64,000 bases of DNA from Bosea sp. Tri-49 (GCF_003952665.1 NZ_CP017946.1:558001-622000), one strand, 5' to 3'. Shown: positions 1 through 8,993, counted from the first letter of the stretch. Notes: generated by a model from the sequence alone, not told the origin. A program made the numbers and translations.

Positions 1-1250
1 ATTGCGCCGCCGCCGGCTGTCGCCTCGCCGGCGAGCCAGAGCTTGCCGCCGATCGGTTCGGCGAGGACGTCGCGTGCATTGGCATGGCCCGGCAGGCAGA
101 CTGAGTAGGACCCGTGCGAGAACGGGTCGGTCCACCAGGCCGGGAAGGAGACCGGGCCGGCCGCCTTGCGGAATTCGCTGCCGATCATCGATGCCAGCAG
201 ATCGACGACCTGCTCGCGGGCGGCGCCCGGACCGGCGCTCGAGAGGTCGCGGGCGAAATCGCCGCCGCAATAGCCGATGACGAGGTCGCGGTCGTCCGGG
301 AAGAGCTCGAAGCTGATCAACCGCCCAGCCGCGCCGGCCTCGAAATAGGTCGTGCCCGGCGCGATGCCGAAGCGATCGCCCTCGACCTTGAGCGCGATCT
401 TGGTGAGCGCGCCCATGCCAATGCCGGCGAGCGCGTCGCGGGTGCGTGCGGGCAACTCCGGCGTGAAGCGGATTCCACCGGCCTTCAGCACGCCGACCGG
501 CACGGTGACGATGCAGGCGCGGGCCCGGAGCGTTCCCGCGGCGGTGGTGACGGCAACGCGCGAGCCGCTCCAGTCGATCGCCGTGACGGGCTGGTTCAGG
601 CGGATATCGAGACCGGCGCCATAGCGCGCGACGAGATTGCCGTAGCCGCTCGGCACGACGTAATCCTCGCCCGACCAGAGCCGCTGATAGTCGCGCGCCG
701 AGATGCGCGCCGATTCCTCGCCGATCGAGAGCAGCAGGCCGGAGGAGGCGACGGGCGCGAGGTCGGGGCCGAGATCGCTCAGCAACTCGGCAACGGAGAG
801 ATCGCGGCTTTGCAGATCGACCGTCTCCAGCCGCCGGTCGATCTCGCCGAAGGCGCCGCGGCGGCGGGCGCGGTCGCCCGCCGGCATTGGCTTACCGCTC
901 TGGAAGAGCTGGAAGCCACCACCCCAGCTTTCGTTCGGGGTCGCGACGCCAAGGTCGCGGGCAATCTCGGTCCAGGGATTGCGCTCGGCCCAGTGGATGA
1001 ACATCGCCCCGGCGTCATAGGCCGGCCCCAGCGACGAATCGGTGAAGGTGCGCCCGCCGAGGCGGTTACGCGCCTCGAGCACGATGGCCTGCCGGCCTGC
1101 AGCCTGAAGCTGCTTTGCCGCGGCGATCCCGGCCGCTCCAGCACCGATCACGACGACATCGGGTTCGGCGGCGCGGGCAGGGAAGGGCCCGCCGGCGAGA
1201 CTTGCTGCCAGCGCGCCTGAACCCATCAGCCATCTCCGGCGGTCGAGCAT
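1..1250 (-). CDS. Flavin-containing amine oxidase (3' end cut by window edge)
   Basis: This minus-strand frame stays open from the ATG at 1250 to the left edge, about 416 codons, so the C-terminus lies outside the window. The N-terminus starts MLDRRRWLMGSGALAASLA, a twin-arginine-like signal ending near ARA, so export is likely. A Rossmann dinucleotide fold follows at once (VVVIGAGAAGIAAAK, then LEARNRLGGRTF), the FAD signature of the monoamine oxidase/polyamine oxidase family. A family-typical segment LWLAGEATAGGG is reached just before the edge and marks the C-terminal FAD contact. These enzymes oxidise amines to imines with release of H2O2; the substrate cannot be read here. The gene is divergent from the TonB receptor across an AT-rich gap. 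Confidence 0.85.
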   Translation of the reverse strand, partial: MLDRRRWLMGSGALAASLAGGPFPARAAEPDVVVIGAGAAGIAAAKQLQAAGRQAIVLEARNRLGGRTFTDSSLGPAYDAGAMFIHWAERNPWTEIARDLGVATPNESWGGGFQLFQSGKPMPAGDRARRRGAFGEIDRRLETVDLQSRDLSVAELLSDLGPDLAPVASSGLLLSIGEESARISARDYQRLWSGEDYVVPSGYGNLVARYGAGLDIRLNQPVTAIDWSGSRVAVTTAAGTLRARACIVTVPVGVLKAGGIRFTPELPARTRDALAGIGMGALTKIALKVEGDRFGIAPGTTYFEAGAAGRLISFELFPDDRDLVIGYCGGDFARDLSSAGPGAAREQVVDLLASMIGSEFRKAAGPVSFPAWWTDPFSHGSYSVCLPGHANARDVLAEPIGGKLWLAGEATAGGGA

Positions 1251-1379
1251 GAAGAATGGTCCGTGTCTGTGACGAGGCGATGATGATGCCAGCGGCTTTT
1301 CGCACCGCAATACACGACCACGAGTGCGGCGGGAGCAGGGCCATCACAGCTTTGCGAGGCCGGCCGGGTGGCGGCCTCG

Positions 1380-1560
1380 TCGGCGCGCAATCTTTCGGTT
1401 TAGACGAATGATAATTTTAGTTTGAAATTGCAATAAATAAGTAATGCATCACGCAATCGCGAGTCTATTGACAGTTAAACTGCAGTTAAATAACCGCTGA
1501 TGGTGAAAGTAAGGCATATGTCCTAGTTTTCAGGCATTATAAAAAGCAATCGACTTGGCA
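1380..1560. promoter_or_regulatory. AT-rich divergent intergenic region with paired direct repeats
   Basis: This stretch is strikingly AT-rich compared with its surroundings and separates the amine oxidase from the TonB receptor. A TTGACA hexamer at 1468-1473 overlaps the first of two perfect direct repeats CAGTTAAA at 1472-1479 and 1483-1490, which are 11 bp apart (about one helical turn). The central AACTGCAGTT (1478-1487) is also a perfect palindrome. This looks like a promoter with a regulator site, plausibly for iron or substrate control of the receptor. No good match to a known Fur, Irr or RirA box was recognised. Confidence 0.45.
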
Positions 1561-1607
1561 AGACAACTTGGCAAGGAAAGTTGCTTCTCAGCGACAGGAT
1601 ACGGGCG

Positions 1608-3878
1608 ATGGGGACGAATTGCAGCGGGCTGCGCCAAGGCGTGGCGCTTGGGGCCTTGATGCTGGCCATGACGGCGCCGGCGCTCGCGCAGCAGCAACGA
1701 ACCCCTGCGCGCCCGCCCGCCACGCCCGATCAGGTCGTGCTCGACCAGATCAACGTGCAGGGTGAGGGGCAGGCATCGCCGCTGCTGCAGGGGCCGACGA
1801 CCACGACCACCACCCGCGCCGAGCTCGACCGGCAGCAGATCCAGAGCCTGACCGATCTGTCCAACCGGATCGAGGCGGGCATCACCTTCAACCGCCAGAA
1901 CGGCTCGCTCAACATCCGCGGCCTGGATGGCGCGCGCGTGCTGACGACGATCGATGGCATTCGGCAGCCCTTCATCGTCGACACCCGGATCGGCCGCGCC
2001 GGCGCCAACGCCTTCGACTTCGATTCGCTGTCCTCGCTCGACCTGCTGCGCGGCGGCAGCGGCGGCGCCACGCTCGGCGGTGGTGCGCTCGGCGGCGCTT
2101 TGGCGGTCCGCACGCTCGATCCGGAGGACCTGATCCGTAACGGGCGCTCCTATGGGGCGCTGGCCAAAACCGGCTATGACAGTACCGATCGGGCCTGGTT
2201 CGGCAGCGCGGCGGCGGCCGCCCGCATGGGCAACACCTCCGTCCTGCTGCAGGGTGGCTTCCGCAACGGCCACGAGGTCGACAACAGGGGCAAGGACAAG
2301 TCGATCGGTGCGACCCGCACGGAGCCGAACCCGGCCGACTTCAACCAGTACAGCTTCCTCGGCAAGATCTACCAGCAGGTCGGTGAGGCCCACCGCTTCG
2401 GCCTCACTGGCGAGTTCTTCAAGCGCGCCGACCGGATTCAGACCCGGACCAGCACGGTCTCGCTGACCGGCAATTTCCGGCCCGGCGCCCATCAGACGGG
2501 CGAGGATGTCGAGCGCAACCGCGTTTCGTTTACCTATGACTACAAGCAGCCCGGCGGCTTTCTCGACGAGGCGCACGCCAATCTCTACTGGCAGAAGCTG
2601 AAGCGTAACGACCTGGTCAGTGCCTGGCGCTACACCAGCATCATCGGGCCTTATGGTCGCGACAACGAGAGCGAAGAGAACGCCTACGGCTTCAATGCCT
2701 ATGGCGTGAAAAATTTCCAGACGGGGCCGGCTTCGCATCGCGTGACGTTCGGCACCGAGCTGCGCATGTCCTCGCTGAAGCAGTATTCGTCCGGCATCGA
2801 CAATTGCCCGCCGCGGCCGGCCTCCGGTTCGTTCACGGGGGCGCTTGCCACCTGCAACAACCTGTTCACCAACCAGGCCGACCAGCCCGATGTCGACGGG
2901 CGGCTCGTCGGCCTCTATGTGCAGGACGAGATCGGCCTGCTCGACAACCGGCTTCGCATCACGCCTGGCGTGCGCTTCGACTGGTATGAGGAGAAGCCGC
3001 AGGCGACGCCGGCCTATTCGGCCGGTGGCTCAAATCCGATCGGCCTGCCGCCGTCCTCAAGCGATTCCGGCTGGTCGCCGCGCATCCGGCTCGAATACGA
3101 CCTCCTGAAGAGCGCTCCTTTCGTGAAGGACGTCACTGTCTTCGCGCAATGGGCCAAGAGCTTCCGGGCACCGACGGCGGACGAGCTCTATGGCCGCTTC
3201 GGCGGGCCGAGCACCTATCTGCGCGCCGGCAACCCCTTGCTGCGGCCGGAAGAGGGCAATGGCGTCGATGTCGGCGTCCGCTTCGGCGACAAGCAGCTCG
3301 GCGGCTCGATCACCTATTTCTACACCAACTATCGCAATTACATCGAGCAGATCCAGCTTCAGGCTCCGAATGTTGGTGGCCTGTACCCACAGGGCGGTAT
3401 CGTCAGCTTCCGCAACATCCCGCGCGCCGAGATCCAGGGCGTCGAGCTCAACGGGCAATACGCCTTCGCGCCGAACTGGCTGGTGCGCGGCTCCTTCGCC
3501 TATACCCGTGGCCGCAACAAGACCGACGACATCTTCCTGAACTCGATCCCGCCGGTGCAGGGTATCGTCGCCGTCGCCTATGGCACGGATCGCTGGGGCG
3601 CCGAGGTCTCGGCCAAGATGGCCGGCAAGCGCGACGACGTCTCGACTGTCCAGGCCGGCACCGGCTTCAAGGCGCCGGGCTATGCGATCTTCAACGCCTC
3701 GGCCTGGTGGCGCCCGGCGCCGGAGATCGCAGATGTCGAGCTGCAGGTCGGCGTCTACAACATCTTCGACCGCAAGTATTTCGATGCAGCCAACGTGCCG
3801 CTCGCGCGCCCGCAGTCGCGCGATTACTACAGCGAGCCCGGCCGCACCGTGAAGGCGACGCTCAAGTACCAGTTCTAG
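1608..3878 (+). CDS. TonB-dependent outer-membrane receptor, heme/hemoglobin-receptor-like
   Basis: The protein has 756 residues. I chose the ATG at 1608 because AGGA lies 8 nt upstream and the product then starts with a clean signal peptide ending ALAQQ. An upstream in-frame TTG at 1581 is less likely. A plug domain follows, containing LNIRGLDGARVLTTIDGIRQP and a glycine-rich GGSGGATLGGGALGGA segment. The beta barrel carries FRAP near residue 518 and NPLLRPE near 541, the FRAP and NPNL boxes of heme receptors, and ends in a C-terminal phenylalanine (LKYQF). No histidine lies between the two boxes, where heme receptors usually have one. No TonB, ExbBD or periplasmic heme-binding gene is adjacent. 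Assignment to the family is secure; the ligand is inferred. Confidence 0.85.
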   Translation: MGTNCSGLRQGVALGALMLAMTAPALAQQQRTPARPPATPDQVVLDQINVQGEGQASPLLQGPTTTTTTRAELDRQQIQSLTDLSNRIEAGITFNRQNGSLNIRGLDGARVLTTIDGIRQPFIVDTRIGRAGANAFDFDSLSSLDLLRGGSGGATLGGGALGGALAVRTLDPEDLIRNGRSYGALAKTGYDSTDRAWFGSAAAAARMGNTSVLLQGGFRNGHEVDNRGKDKSIGATRTEPNPADFNQYSFLGKIYQQVGEAHRFGLTGEFFKRADRIQTRTSTVSLTGNFRPGAHQTGEDVERNRVSFTYDYKQPGGFLDEAHANLYWQKLKRNDLVSAWRYTSIIGPYGRDNESEENAYGFNAYGVKNFQTGPASHRVTFGTELRMSSLKQYSSGIDNCPPRPASGSFTGALATCNNLFTNQADQPDVDGRLVGLYVQDEIGLLDNRLRITPGVRFDWYEEKPQATPAYSAGGSNPIGLPPSSSDSGWSPRIRLEYDLLKSAPFVKDVTVFAQWAKSFRAPTADELYGRFGGPSTYLRAGNPLLRPEEGNGVDVGVRFGDKQLGGSITYFYTNYRNYIEQIQLQAPNVGGLYPQGGIVSFRNIPRAEIQGVELNGQYAFAPNWLVRGSFAYTRGRNKTDDIFLNSIPPVQGIVAVAYGTDRWGAEVSAKMAGKRDDVSTVQAGTGFKAPGYAIFNASAWWRPAPEIADVELQVGVYNIFDRKYFDAANVPLARPQSRDYYSEPGRTVKATLKYQF

Positions 3879-3917
3879 AAATGGGCGCCCTGCGAGTGCG
3901 ACGAGCGGCGCGTCGGC

Positions 3918-4775
3918 TCATCCCCCGCCCAACCCGGTGATCAAGGTCTGCACGAGCGCGATCGCCCCTGAAATCGGCCTGAACTGGCTGGTGGCTGAGT
4001 TGTCGACGAGGAAAGCCAGGTCCGCGTGGCGCGCCAGGGGGCTTTCGGGTACGTCGGTCAGGACAAGGATACGTTTGCCGCTGAGGTGGGTGTCGAGCGT
4101 GATGTCGACCACCGACTGCGTGTAGGGCGTGAAGGCGATCGCGACCAGGAGGTCGCCGGAGCGCATGGTGGCGATTTGTTCGGCTGCCATGCCGCTGCCG
4201 AAATCGAGCAGGCTGCACTGCCGTTCGCAGCGCGTCAGGCCATAGGCCAGATAGGTCGCGATCGGCCGCGAGCGGCGCAGGCCGGCGATGTAGACATGCT
4301 CGGCCTGGCGTAGCATCGCCGTCGCCTTCTCCAGCGACTCTGGCGAAATGGTCCGCCGCAGGTCCTCCAGCGAGGCGATGAGCGCATCGACGCAGCCGTT
4401 CAGCAGGCCGCCGAAATCCCGCGCCTCTTGCGGGGAAGTCTGCCGAGCGAAAACCTCTTCGCGTGCGCGGGGGGCGCCCTCGATCAAGCGCAGCCGGAAG
4501 ACCCGCTGCATCTCGGAGAAGCCGCGATAACCGAATTCCTTGGCGAAACGGATCAGCGTCGATGGCTGGACCTCGAGTTCGCCGGCGATGACGACCACGG
4601 TGTTCAAGGCAAAATCATTGGGCTTCTCCAGTGCCGACCGCGCGATGCGCTGCAGGTGCGGACTGAGTTGATCGAAGCGATTGCGCAGACGCTGGCGCAG
4701 CGCCTCGAACGTCTCCTGCGTGGCCTCTCCCTGAGAAGACGCAGGCACCTGGTTATTGAATGAATTTTCGTTCAT
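3918..4775 (-). CDS. MurR/RpiR family transcriptional regulator (HTH plus SIS domain)
   Basis: The protein has 285 residues. The N-terminal RpiR helix-turn-helix covers about residues 25-100 (NTVVVIAGELEVQPSTLIRFAKEFGYRGFSEMQ). A SIS sugar-phosphate-binding domain follows at about 130-265 (HVYIAGLRRSRPIA, then SGDLLVAIAFTPYTQS). The ATG at 4775 has AGAAG upstream on its strand. The gene is divergent from the nine-gene transporter and sugar-acid operon beginning at 4930 and convergent with the TonB receptor. RpiR regulators usually sense phosphosugars or sugar acids and control adjacent catabolic genes, so this one probably represses or activates the 4930-14320 operon. That role is inferred from position. 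Confidence 0.88.
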   Translation of the reverse strand: MNENSFNNQVPASSQGEATQETFEALRQRLRNRFDQLSPHLQRIARSALEKPNDFALNTVVVIAGELEVQPSTLIRFAKEFGYRGFSEMQRVFRLRLIEGAPRAREEVFARQTSPQEARDFGGLLNGCVDALIASLEDLRRTISPESLEKATAMLRQAEHVYIAGLRRSRPIATYLAYGLTRCERQCSLLDFGSGMAAEQIATMRSGDLLVAIAFTPYTQSVVDITLDTHLSGKRILVLTDVPESPLARHADLAFLVDNSATSQFRPISGAIALVQTLITGLGGG

Positions 4776-4776
4776 T
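4759..4776. promoter_or_regulatory. Inverted repeat over the rpiR-type start codon (possible operator)
   Basis: AATGAA at 4759-4764 and TTCATT at 4771-4776 form a perfect 6-bp inverted repeat with a 6-nt spacer. It overlaps the first codons of the regulator at 4775 and faces the divergent operon. Autoregulation through this site is plausible, but the repeat is short. Confidence 0.3.
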
Positions 4777-4830
4777 ATTTCTTCTAGCGCACTCGAACAG
4801 TGACATAAAGCGCCAAATTTTCTGCGCTAG

Positions 4831-4859
4831 TTGACAAGAGAGAAAAAATATTCATGCTC
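4831..4859 (+). promoter_or_regulatory. Candidate promoter of the transporter/sugar-acid operon
   Basis: TTGACA at 4831-4836 is a perfect -35 hexamer in the AT-rich divergent gap. The -10 is weak: the best candidate is CATGCT at 4853-4858 with a 16-bp spacer. It lies about 70-100 bp upstream of the binding-protein start. Confidence 0.3.
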
Positions 4860-4929
4860 TTTGAAAATTAGTTCTGACTTCGATCAGACAAGAGGCGGGC
4901 ACAAGCCCGCCCGTTTCGGGGAGGACATG

Positions 4930-6219
4930 ATGTCGAAGATCAAGATCTCACGGCGCGGCTTGTTGGGAGCCGCCGGCGCCGCGTCCGCAGTCTCGCTGTT
5001 TGCAGGCCCGTGGCAGCACAATCGCGTCTGGGCGCAGGGCGCGGCCAAGCCGCTCCGGATCGGCATCACAGCCGATGCCAGCGGCATGTATGCGAACTCC
5101 GGCGCCAGCGACAAGCGCGGCATGGCGATGGCGATCGCCGAAGCCAATGAGCGCGGCGGCGTGCTCGGCCGCAAGGTCGAGTTCGTCCATATCGACACCG
5201 AGACGACGGCCGCCACCGGCAGCCGCGTAGCGGAACGGATGATCAGCCGCGAGCAATGCGGCTTCCTCGTCGGCGCGGTCCATTCCGGCGTCGCCAACGC
5301 GATCAGCCAGGTCGCCCAGAAATACGGCGTGGTCTACATCAACACCAACTCGTCCTCGCCGACCGAGGCTGGCCAGAACTGCCACCGCGTCAAGTTCGTG
5401 TTCGACGGCAACGGCACCAATTTCGCCAAGGCTGCGGTCAAGAGCGCGATCGAGCGCTTCGGGCCGGACTGGATGCTGCTGACCAACGACTATGTCTGGG
5501 GCCATGATACTGCCGCCGCGACCAAGACCCTGCTGAAGGAGTATGGCGGCAAGGTCATGGAAGAGGTGCTGATCCCGCAAGGCACCCGCGACTTCACCTC
5601 CGCCTTGCTCAAGGTGCAGCAGCGCAAGCCCGGCGTCATCTCGGCGGCGATCGGCGGTGACGACCAGAAGGCGATGCGCCAGCAGGTCGTCCAGCTCAAG
5701 ATGGGCGACAAGCCGGCCTGGATCAACAGCCAGCAGGACTGGGACGACGTCTACGGCCTGCCGATCGAGACCCTGTTCGGCGTGTTCGGTACGACCTGGT
5801 ACTACCGCCTCGACCTTCCGGGCGTCGCCGACTTCGTCAAGCGCTACCAGGCGATGTATCCCGAGACCGCCATGCGCTCGCCTGGCAACGTCTTCTATAA
5901 TGGCTACATGGCGATACGAGAGCTGCTCGGCGCCGTGGAGCGGGCCGGCACGACCAACAACATCGCCGTGATCAAGGCGCTTGAAGGCCACAGGATTTCG
6001 GCCAGGGACCGCATGCAGCATTTCGATGCGAGCATCGATGCCCAGACGCATCAGGTGCAGCAGACGATCTATCTCGCGACCGCCAACAAGGCGCCCAAGG
6101 AGAAGGACGACATCTTCGAGGTCCTGAGCCAGGCCAAGGCGGAGGATGTGCGGGACACCGATTCCGCCAAGCTCTGCAAACTGGAGCCTTACGAACAGAC
6201 GCCGACCTTCGATGCCTGA
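4930..6219 (+). CDS. Liv-type ABC transporter substrate-binding protein (Tat signal)
   Basis: The protein has 429 residues. ATGs lie at 4927 and 4930; GGGGAGG at 4918-4924 is well spaced only for 4930. The N-terminus has a twin-arginine signal (SRRGLLGAAGAASA) with cleavage after WAQG, so the protein is periplasmic. The mature part starts LRIGITADASGMYANSG and continues with type I periplasmic-binding folds of the LivJ/urea/amide class (ANERGGVLGRKVEFV; FLVGAVHSGVANAISQVA). It is the first gene of a tight operon with two permeases and three ATPases. The catabolic genes downstream suggest a sugar or sugar-acid ligand rather than an amino acid. Confidence 0.9.
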   Translation: MSKIKISRRGLLGAAGAASAVSLFAGPWQHNRVWAQGAAKPLRIGITADASGMYANSGASDKRGMAMAIAEANERGGVLGRKVEFVHIDTETTAATGSRVAERMISREQCGFLVGAVHSGVANAISQVAQKYGVVYINTNSSSPTEAGQNCHRVKFVFDGNGTNFAKAAVKSAIERFGPDWMLLTNDYVWGHDTAAATKTLLKEYGGKVMEEVLIPQGTRDFTSALLKVQQRKPGVISAAIGGDDQKAMRQQVVQLKMGDKPAWINSQQDWDDVYGLPIETLFGVFGTTWYYRLDLPGVADFVKRYQAMYPETAMRSPGNVFYNGYMAIRELLGAVERAGTTNNIAVIKALEGHRISARDRMQHFDASIDAQTHQVQQTIYLATANKAPKEKDDIFEVLSQAKAEDVRDTDSAKLCKLEPYEQTPTFDA

Positions 6220-6290
6220 CCCGTCCCGCCATCCGTGGCCGCCAGCCGGCGGCTGCGGATGATGGCACCGCTGCATCCGGACGGATCCGC

Positions 6291-7211
6291 ATGATCGATC
6301 TTCTGCCGCATATCATCAACGGCCTGACGCTGGGCCTGCTCTTCGCCCTGATCGCCCTTGGCTTCACCCTGATCGTCGGCGTGATGGAGGTGATCAATCT
6401 CGCCCACGGCTCGCTGTTCGCGATCGGCGCCTATTTCGCGCTGACGGTGATTGCCGGCAGCTGGTTTGCCGGAACGCCTTTCGGCGCCTGGTGGCTGAGC
6501 CTGCCGCTCGGCCTACGCTATGTGCTGGCGCTCGCCCTCGGGCCAGCGCTTGCCGGGCTCGCCGGCATGCTGCTCGAGCTCTGCCTGCGCCCGACCTATG
6601 GCAAGCCGCCGCTCTACGGGCTGCTGCTGACCTTCGGCGCCGCTCTGGTCATCGAGGAGCTGATCCGGCTCGTCTGGGGCACGGGCGAGCAGAACCTGGC
6701 CCTGCCGCAGGCGATCAACGGCGCCTTCCTGCTGAACGGCATGATCTTCTCGACCTACCGCTTCTTCGCCGCCGGCTTCAGCATCGCCGCGATCATCGCC
6801 GTCTGGCTGTTCCTGGAGCGCACCTCGGCCGGCGCGGTGATCAAGGCTGGCGCGCATGACAGCGAGATGGTCCGGGCCCTCGGCTACGATCTCGCCAGGC
6901 TCAGGCTCGTCGTCTTCGGCTTCGGCGCTGCGCTAGCCGGGCTCGCCGGCGTGGTGATGGTGCCGATCTGGGGGCTTCGCCCGCATGTCGGCGTCGATAT
7001 CGTGATCCCGGCCTTCCTCATCATCGTCATCGGCGGCGTCGGCAGCTTCTGGGGCGCCGTCATCGCGGCCCTGCTCGTCGGTCTCGCCATCGGAATCACC
7101 GGCGCCTATGCGGCGGCCTGGTCGACGATGTCGATGTACCTGCTTCTGATCGCGATCCTCGGCTTCCGCAGCCGCGGCCTGCTCGGCCGCAAGAGCGCCC
7201 TGGAAAATTGA
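6291..7211 (+). CDS. ABC transporter permease, LivH family
   Basis: The protein has 306 residues and about eight hydrophobic segments. It begins MIDLLPHIINGLTLGLLFAL and carries the LivH-type segments IALGFTLIVGVMEVINLAHGSLF and GLAGVVMVPIWG. It lies 71 bp after the binding protein and 4 bp before the LivM-type partner. The two permeases should form the heterodimeric channel of this importer in the inner membrane. The start at 6291 is a normal ATG with GGA upstream. Confidence 0.92.
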   Translation: MIDLLPHIINGLTLGLLFALIALGFTLIVGVMEVINLAHGSLFAIGAYFALTVIAGSWFAGTPFGAWWLSLPLGLRYVLALALGPALAGLAGMLLELCLRPTYGKPPLYGLLLTFGAALVIEELIRLVWGTGEQNLALPQAINGAFLLNGMIFSTYRFFAAGFSIAAIIAVWLFLERTSAGAVIKAGAHDSEMVRALGYDLARLRLVVFGFGAALAGLAGVVMVPIWGLRPHVGVDIVIPAFLIIVIGGVGSFWGAVIAALLVGLAIGITGAYAAAWSTMSMYLLLIAILGFRSRGLLGRKSALEN

Positions 7212-7215
7212 CGCC

Positions 7216-8244
7216 ATGATCTCGCTCTCGGACATCCCCGCGCGCCCATCGGCCTGGATCACGCCGCCGATGATCGTGCTCGCCCTGCTGCTGCTGGCCG
7301 CGCCGGACCTGCTGCCTGCCGTCGGGCTCTATCAGTATCTCGGCATCGAGATCGCGATCTGGATCGGCTTCGCACTCGGGTTCAACCTGCTGTTCGGCTA
7401 TACCGGCCTGCACTCCTTCGGCCATGGCGCCTATCTCGGCATCGGCGCCTATGCCTTCGGGCTGTTCCAGCACCATGTCGCAGTCAGCCTGTGGGGTGGG
7501 CTGCTGGCCGCCGTGCTGGCGGCCGGGGTCGCAGGCGCCCTTGTCGGGGCATTCCTCTCCCATCGCCGCGGCATCTACTATGCGCTGCTGACGATCGGCT
7601 TCGGCCAGATCTTCTGGTTCCTCGCGATGAAGCTCCATCGCGTCACCGGCGGCGAGGACGGGTTGCTCGGCATTCCGCGCCCGCCGCTGACGCTCGGGCC
7701 CTGGCAGCTCGCGCTCACCGACAACCGCACGCTGTTCTATTTCGCGGCTGCGCTGCTGATGATCGTCGTGGTGCTGTGCTGGCGGCTGGCGAACTCGCCC
7801 TTCGGCCGCGTGCTGCAGGCCATCCGCCAGCACGAGACCCGCGCGCGCTTCGTCGGCTACGAGGTCTGGCGCTTCAAATGGGCCGTCTTCACGCTGTCTG
7901 CGATGCTCGCCGGCCTCGCCGGGAGCCTGCTCGCGATGGCCCAGCAGAGCGCTTATCCCGATGTGATGAGCCTGCATCAATCCGGCCTCATCGTGATGAT
8001 GGTCCTCGTCGGCGGCGGCCTTGTGAGCTTCTGGGGACCGGTGCTGGGCGTGGTGTTCTACTTCGTCGCCCGCGACGTCCTCGGCGGCCTGACCGAGACC
8101 TGGCTGCTCTGGTACGGCCTGATCTTCATGGCGATGGTGATGCTGCGGCCGGAAGGCCTGGCGGGCATGCTGCACGGGCTGTTGCGGCGCAGGCCTGCCC
8201 TGAAGCCGACTACAGCGCCGGCCCCCGCGACGGAGGCCGCGTGA
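7216..8244 (+). CDS. ABC transporter permease, LivM family
   Basis: The protein has 342 residues and multiple membrane segments. It shows LivM family features such as LGFNLLFGYTGLHSFGHGAYLGIGAYA near the start and GLAGSLLAMAQQSAYPD, VLVGGGLVSFWGPVLG toward the end. It lacks the long N-terminal extension seen in the second LivM of this window (57701-59083). The stop codon overlaps the next ATG (TGATG), so it is translationally coupled to the ATPase gene. Confidence 0.92.
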   Translation: MISLSDIPARPSAWITPPMIVLALLLLAAPDLLPAVGLYQYLGIEIAIWIGFALGFNLLFGYTGLHSFGHGAYLGIGAYAFGLFQHHVAVSLWGGLLAAVLAAGVAGALVGAFLSHRRGIYYALLTIGFGQIFWFLAMKLHRVTGGEDGLLGIPRPPLTLGPWQLALTDNRTLFYFAAALLMIVVVLCWRLANSPFGRVLQAIRQHETRARFVGYEVWRFKWAVFTLSAMLAGLAGSLLAMAQQSAYPDVMSLHQSGLIVMMVLVGGGLVSFWGPVLGVVFYFVARDVLGGLTETWLLWYGLIFMAMVMLRPEGLAGMLHGLLRRRPALKPTTAPAPATEAA

Positions 8245-8993
8245 TGGCGCTCTTCGAGGCTCGCAACATCCATAAGCGCTTCGGCTCGCGCGTTGTGCTG
8301 GAGAACATTTCGCTCTCCTTCGAGGCCGGCCAGGTCAGCGGCATCATGGGTCCCAACGGGGCCGGCAAGTCGACCTGCTTTCATGTCCTCACCGGCCAGC
8401 ACAAGCCCGATCGCGGCGAGGTCGTGTTCGACGGCCAGCGGATCTCGGGCCTGCCGCCGCAGCGCATCGCCCGGATGGGCGTCTCGCGCTCCTTCCAGCT
8501 GATGAACCTGTTCGACGACACGGTCGTCATCGAGAACGTCATGCTGGCGCTGCCGGCCTTCCGGAAACGCCGGCTGCGCGCGATGTCGGCGGTGTTCTCG
8601 GATACCGCCCTCATCGATCAGGCGCTGGCCGTGCTCGATCAGGTCGGCCTTGCCGCACGCGCCTGGGACGCTGCCGCATCGCTCAGCTATGGCGACCGCC
8701 GCGCGCTGGAGATCGCCGTCGCGCTCGCGGCCCAGCCCCGCATCCTCTTCTTGGACGAGCCGACATCAGGCCTCGGCGTGGAGGCGACGCGCCGCCTCGC
8801 CTTGCTCGTGAAGCGGCTGCGCGAGCGCTACACGATCGTGATGATCGAGCACGACATGCGCTTCCTGTTCGAGCTCGCCGACCGGATTTCGGTGATCCAC
8901 TGGGGTCAGGTCATCGCCGAGGGAACGCCGGCCCAGCTCAGCGACAACAAATGGGTGCGGCGCTCGGCCCTGGCGGAGGCAACCCATGCTTGA
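8244..8993 (+). CDS. ABC transporter ATP-binding protein, LivG family
   Basis: The protein has 249 residues. The start is the ATG at 8244, which overlaps the LivM stop. Walker A is GPNGAGKST, the signature is LSYGDRRALEIA, Walker B is ILFLDEPTSG and the H-loop is MIEHDMRF. The C-terminus is LivG-like. Its 3' end overlaps the next gene by 8 bp. It energises import together with the LivF-type ATPase. Confidence 0.92.
   Translation: MALFEARNIHKRFGSRVVLENISLSFEAGQVSGIMGPNGAGKSTCFHVLTGQHKPDRGEVVFDGQRISGLPPQRIARMGVSRSFQLMNLFDDTVVIENVMLALPAFRKRRLRAMSAVFSDTALIDQALAVLDQVGLAARAWDAAASLSYGDRRALEIAVALAAQPRILFLDEPTSGLGVEATRRLALLVKRLRERYTIVMIEHDMRFLFELADRISVIHWGQVIAEGTPAQLSDNKWVRRSALAEATHA

Noticed and set aside
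114..1220. Plus-strand open frame antisense to the amine oxidase
   Set aside because: The minus-strand frame has a complete FAD fold, while this one has random Ala/Arg-rich composition.
1530..2738. Minus-strand frame opposite the TonB receptor
   Set aside because: Opposite strand encodes a clear receptor with signal peptide and conserved boxes.
4948..6276. Minus-strand open frame opposite the first Liv-type binding protein
   Set aside because: Shadow frame with Arg/His/Gly-rich sequence and no recognisable domain.
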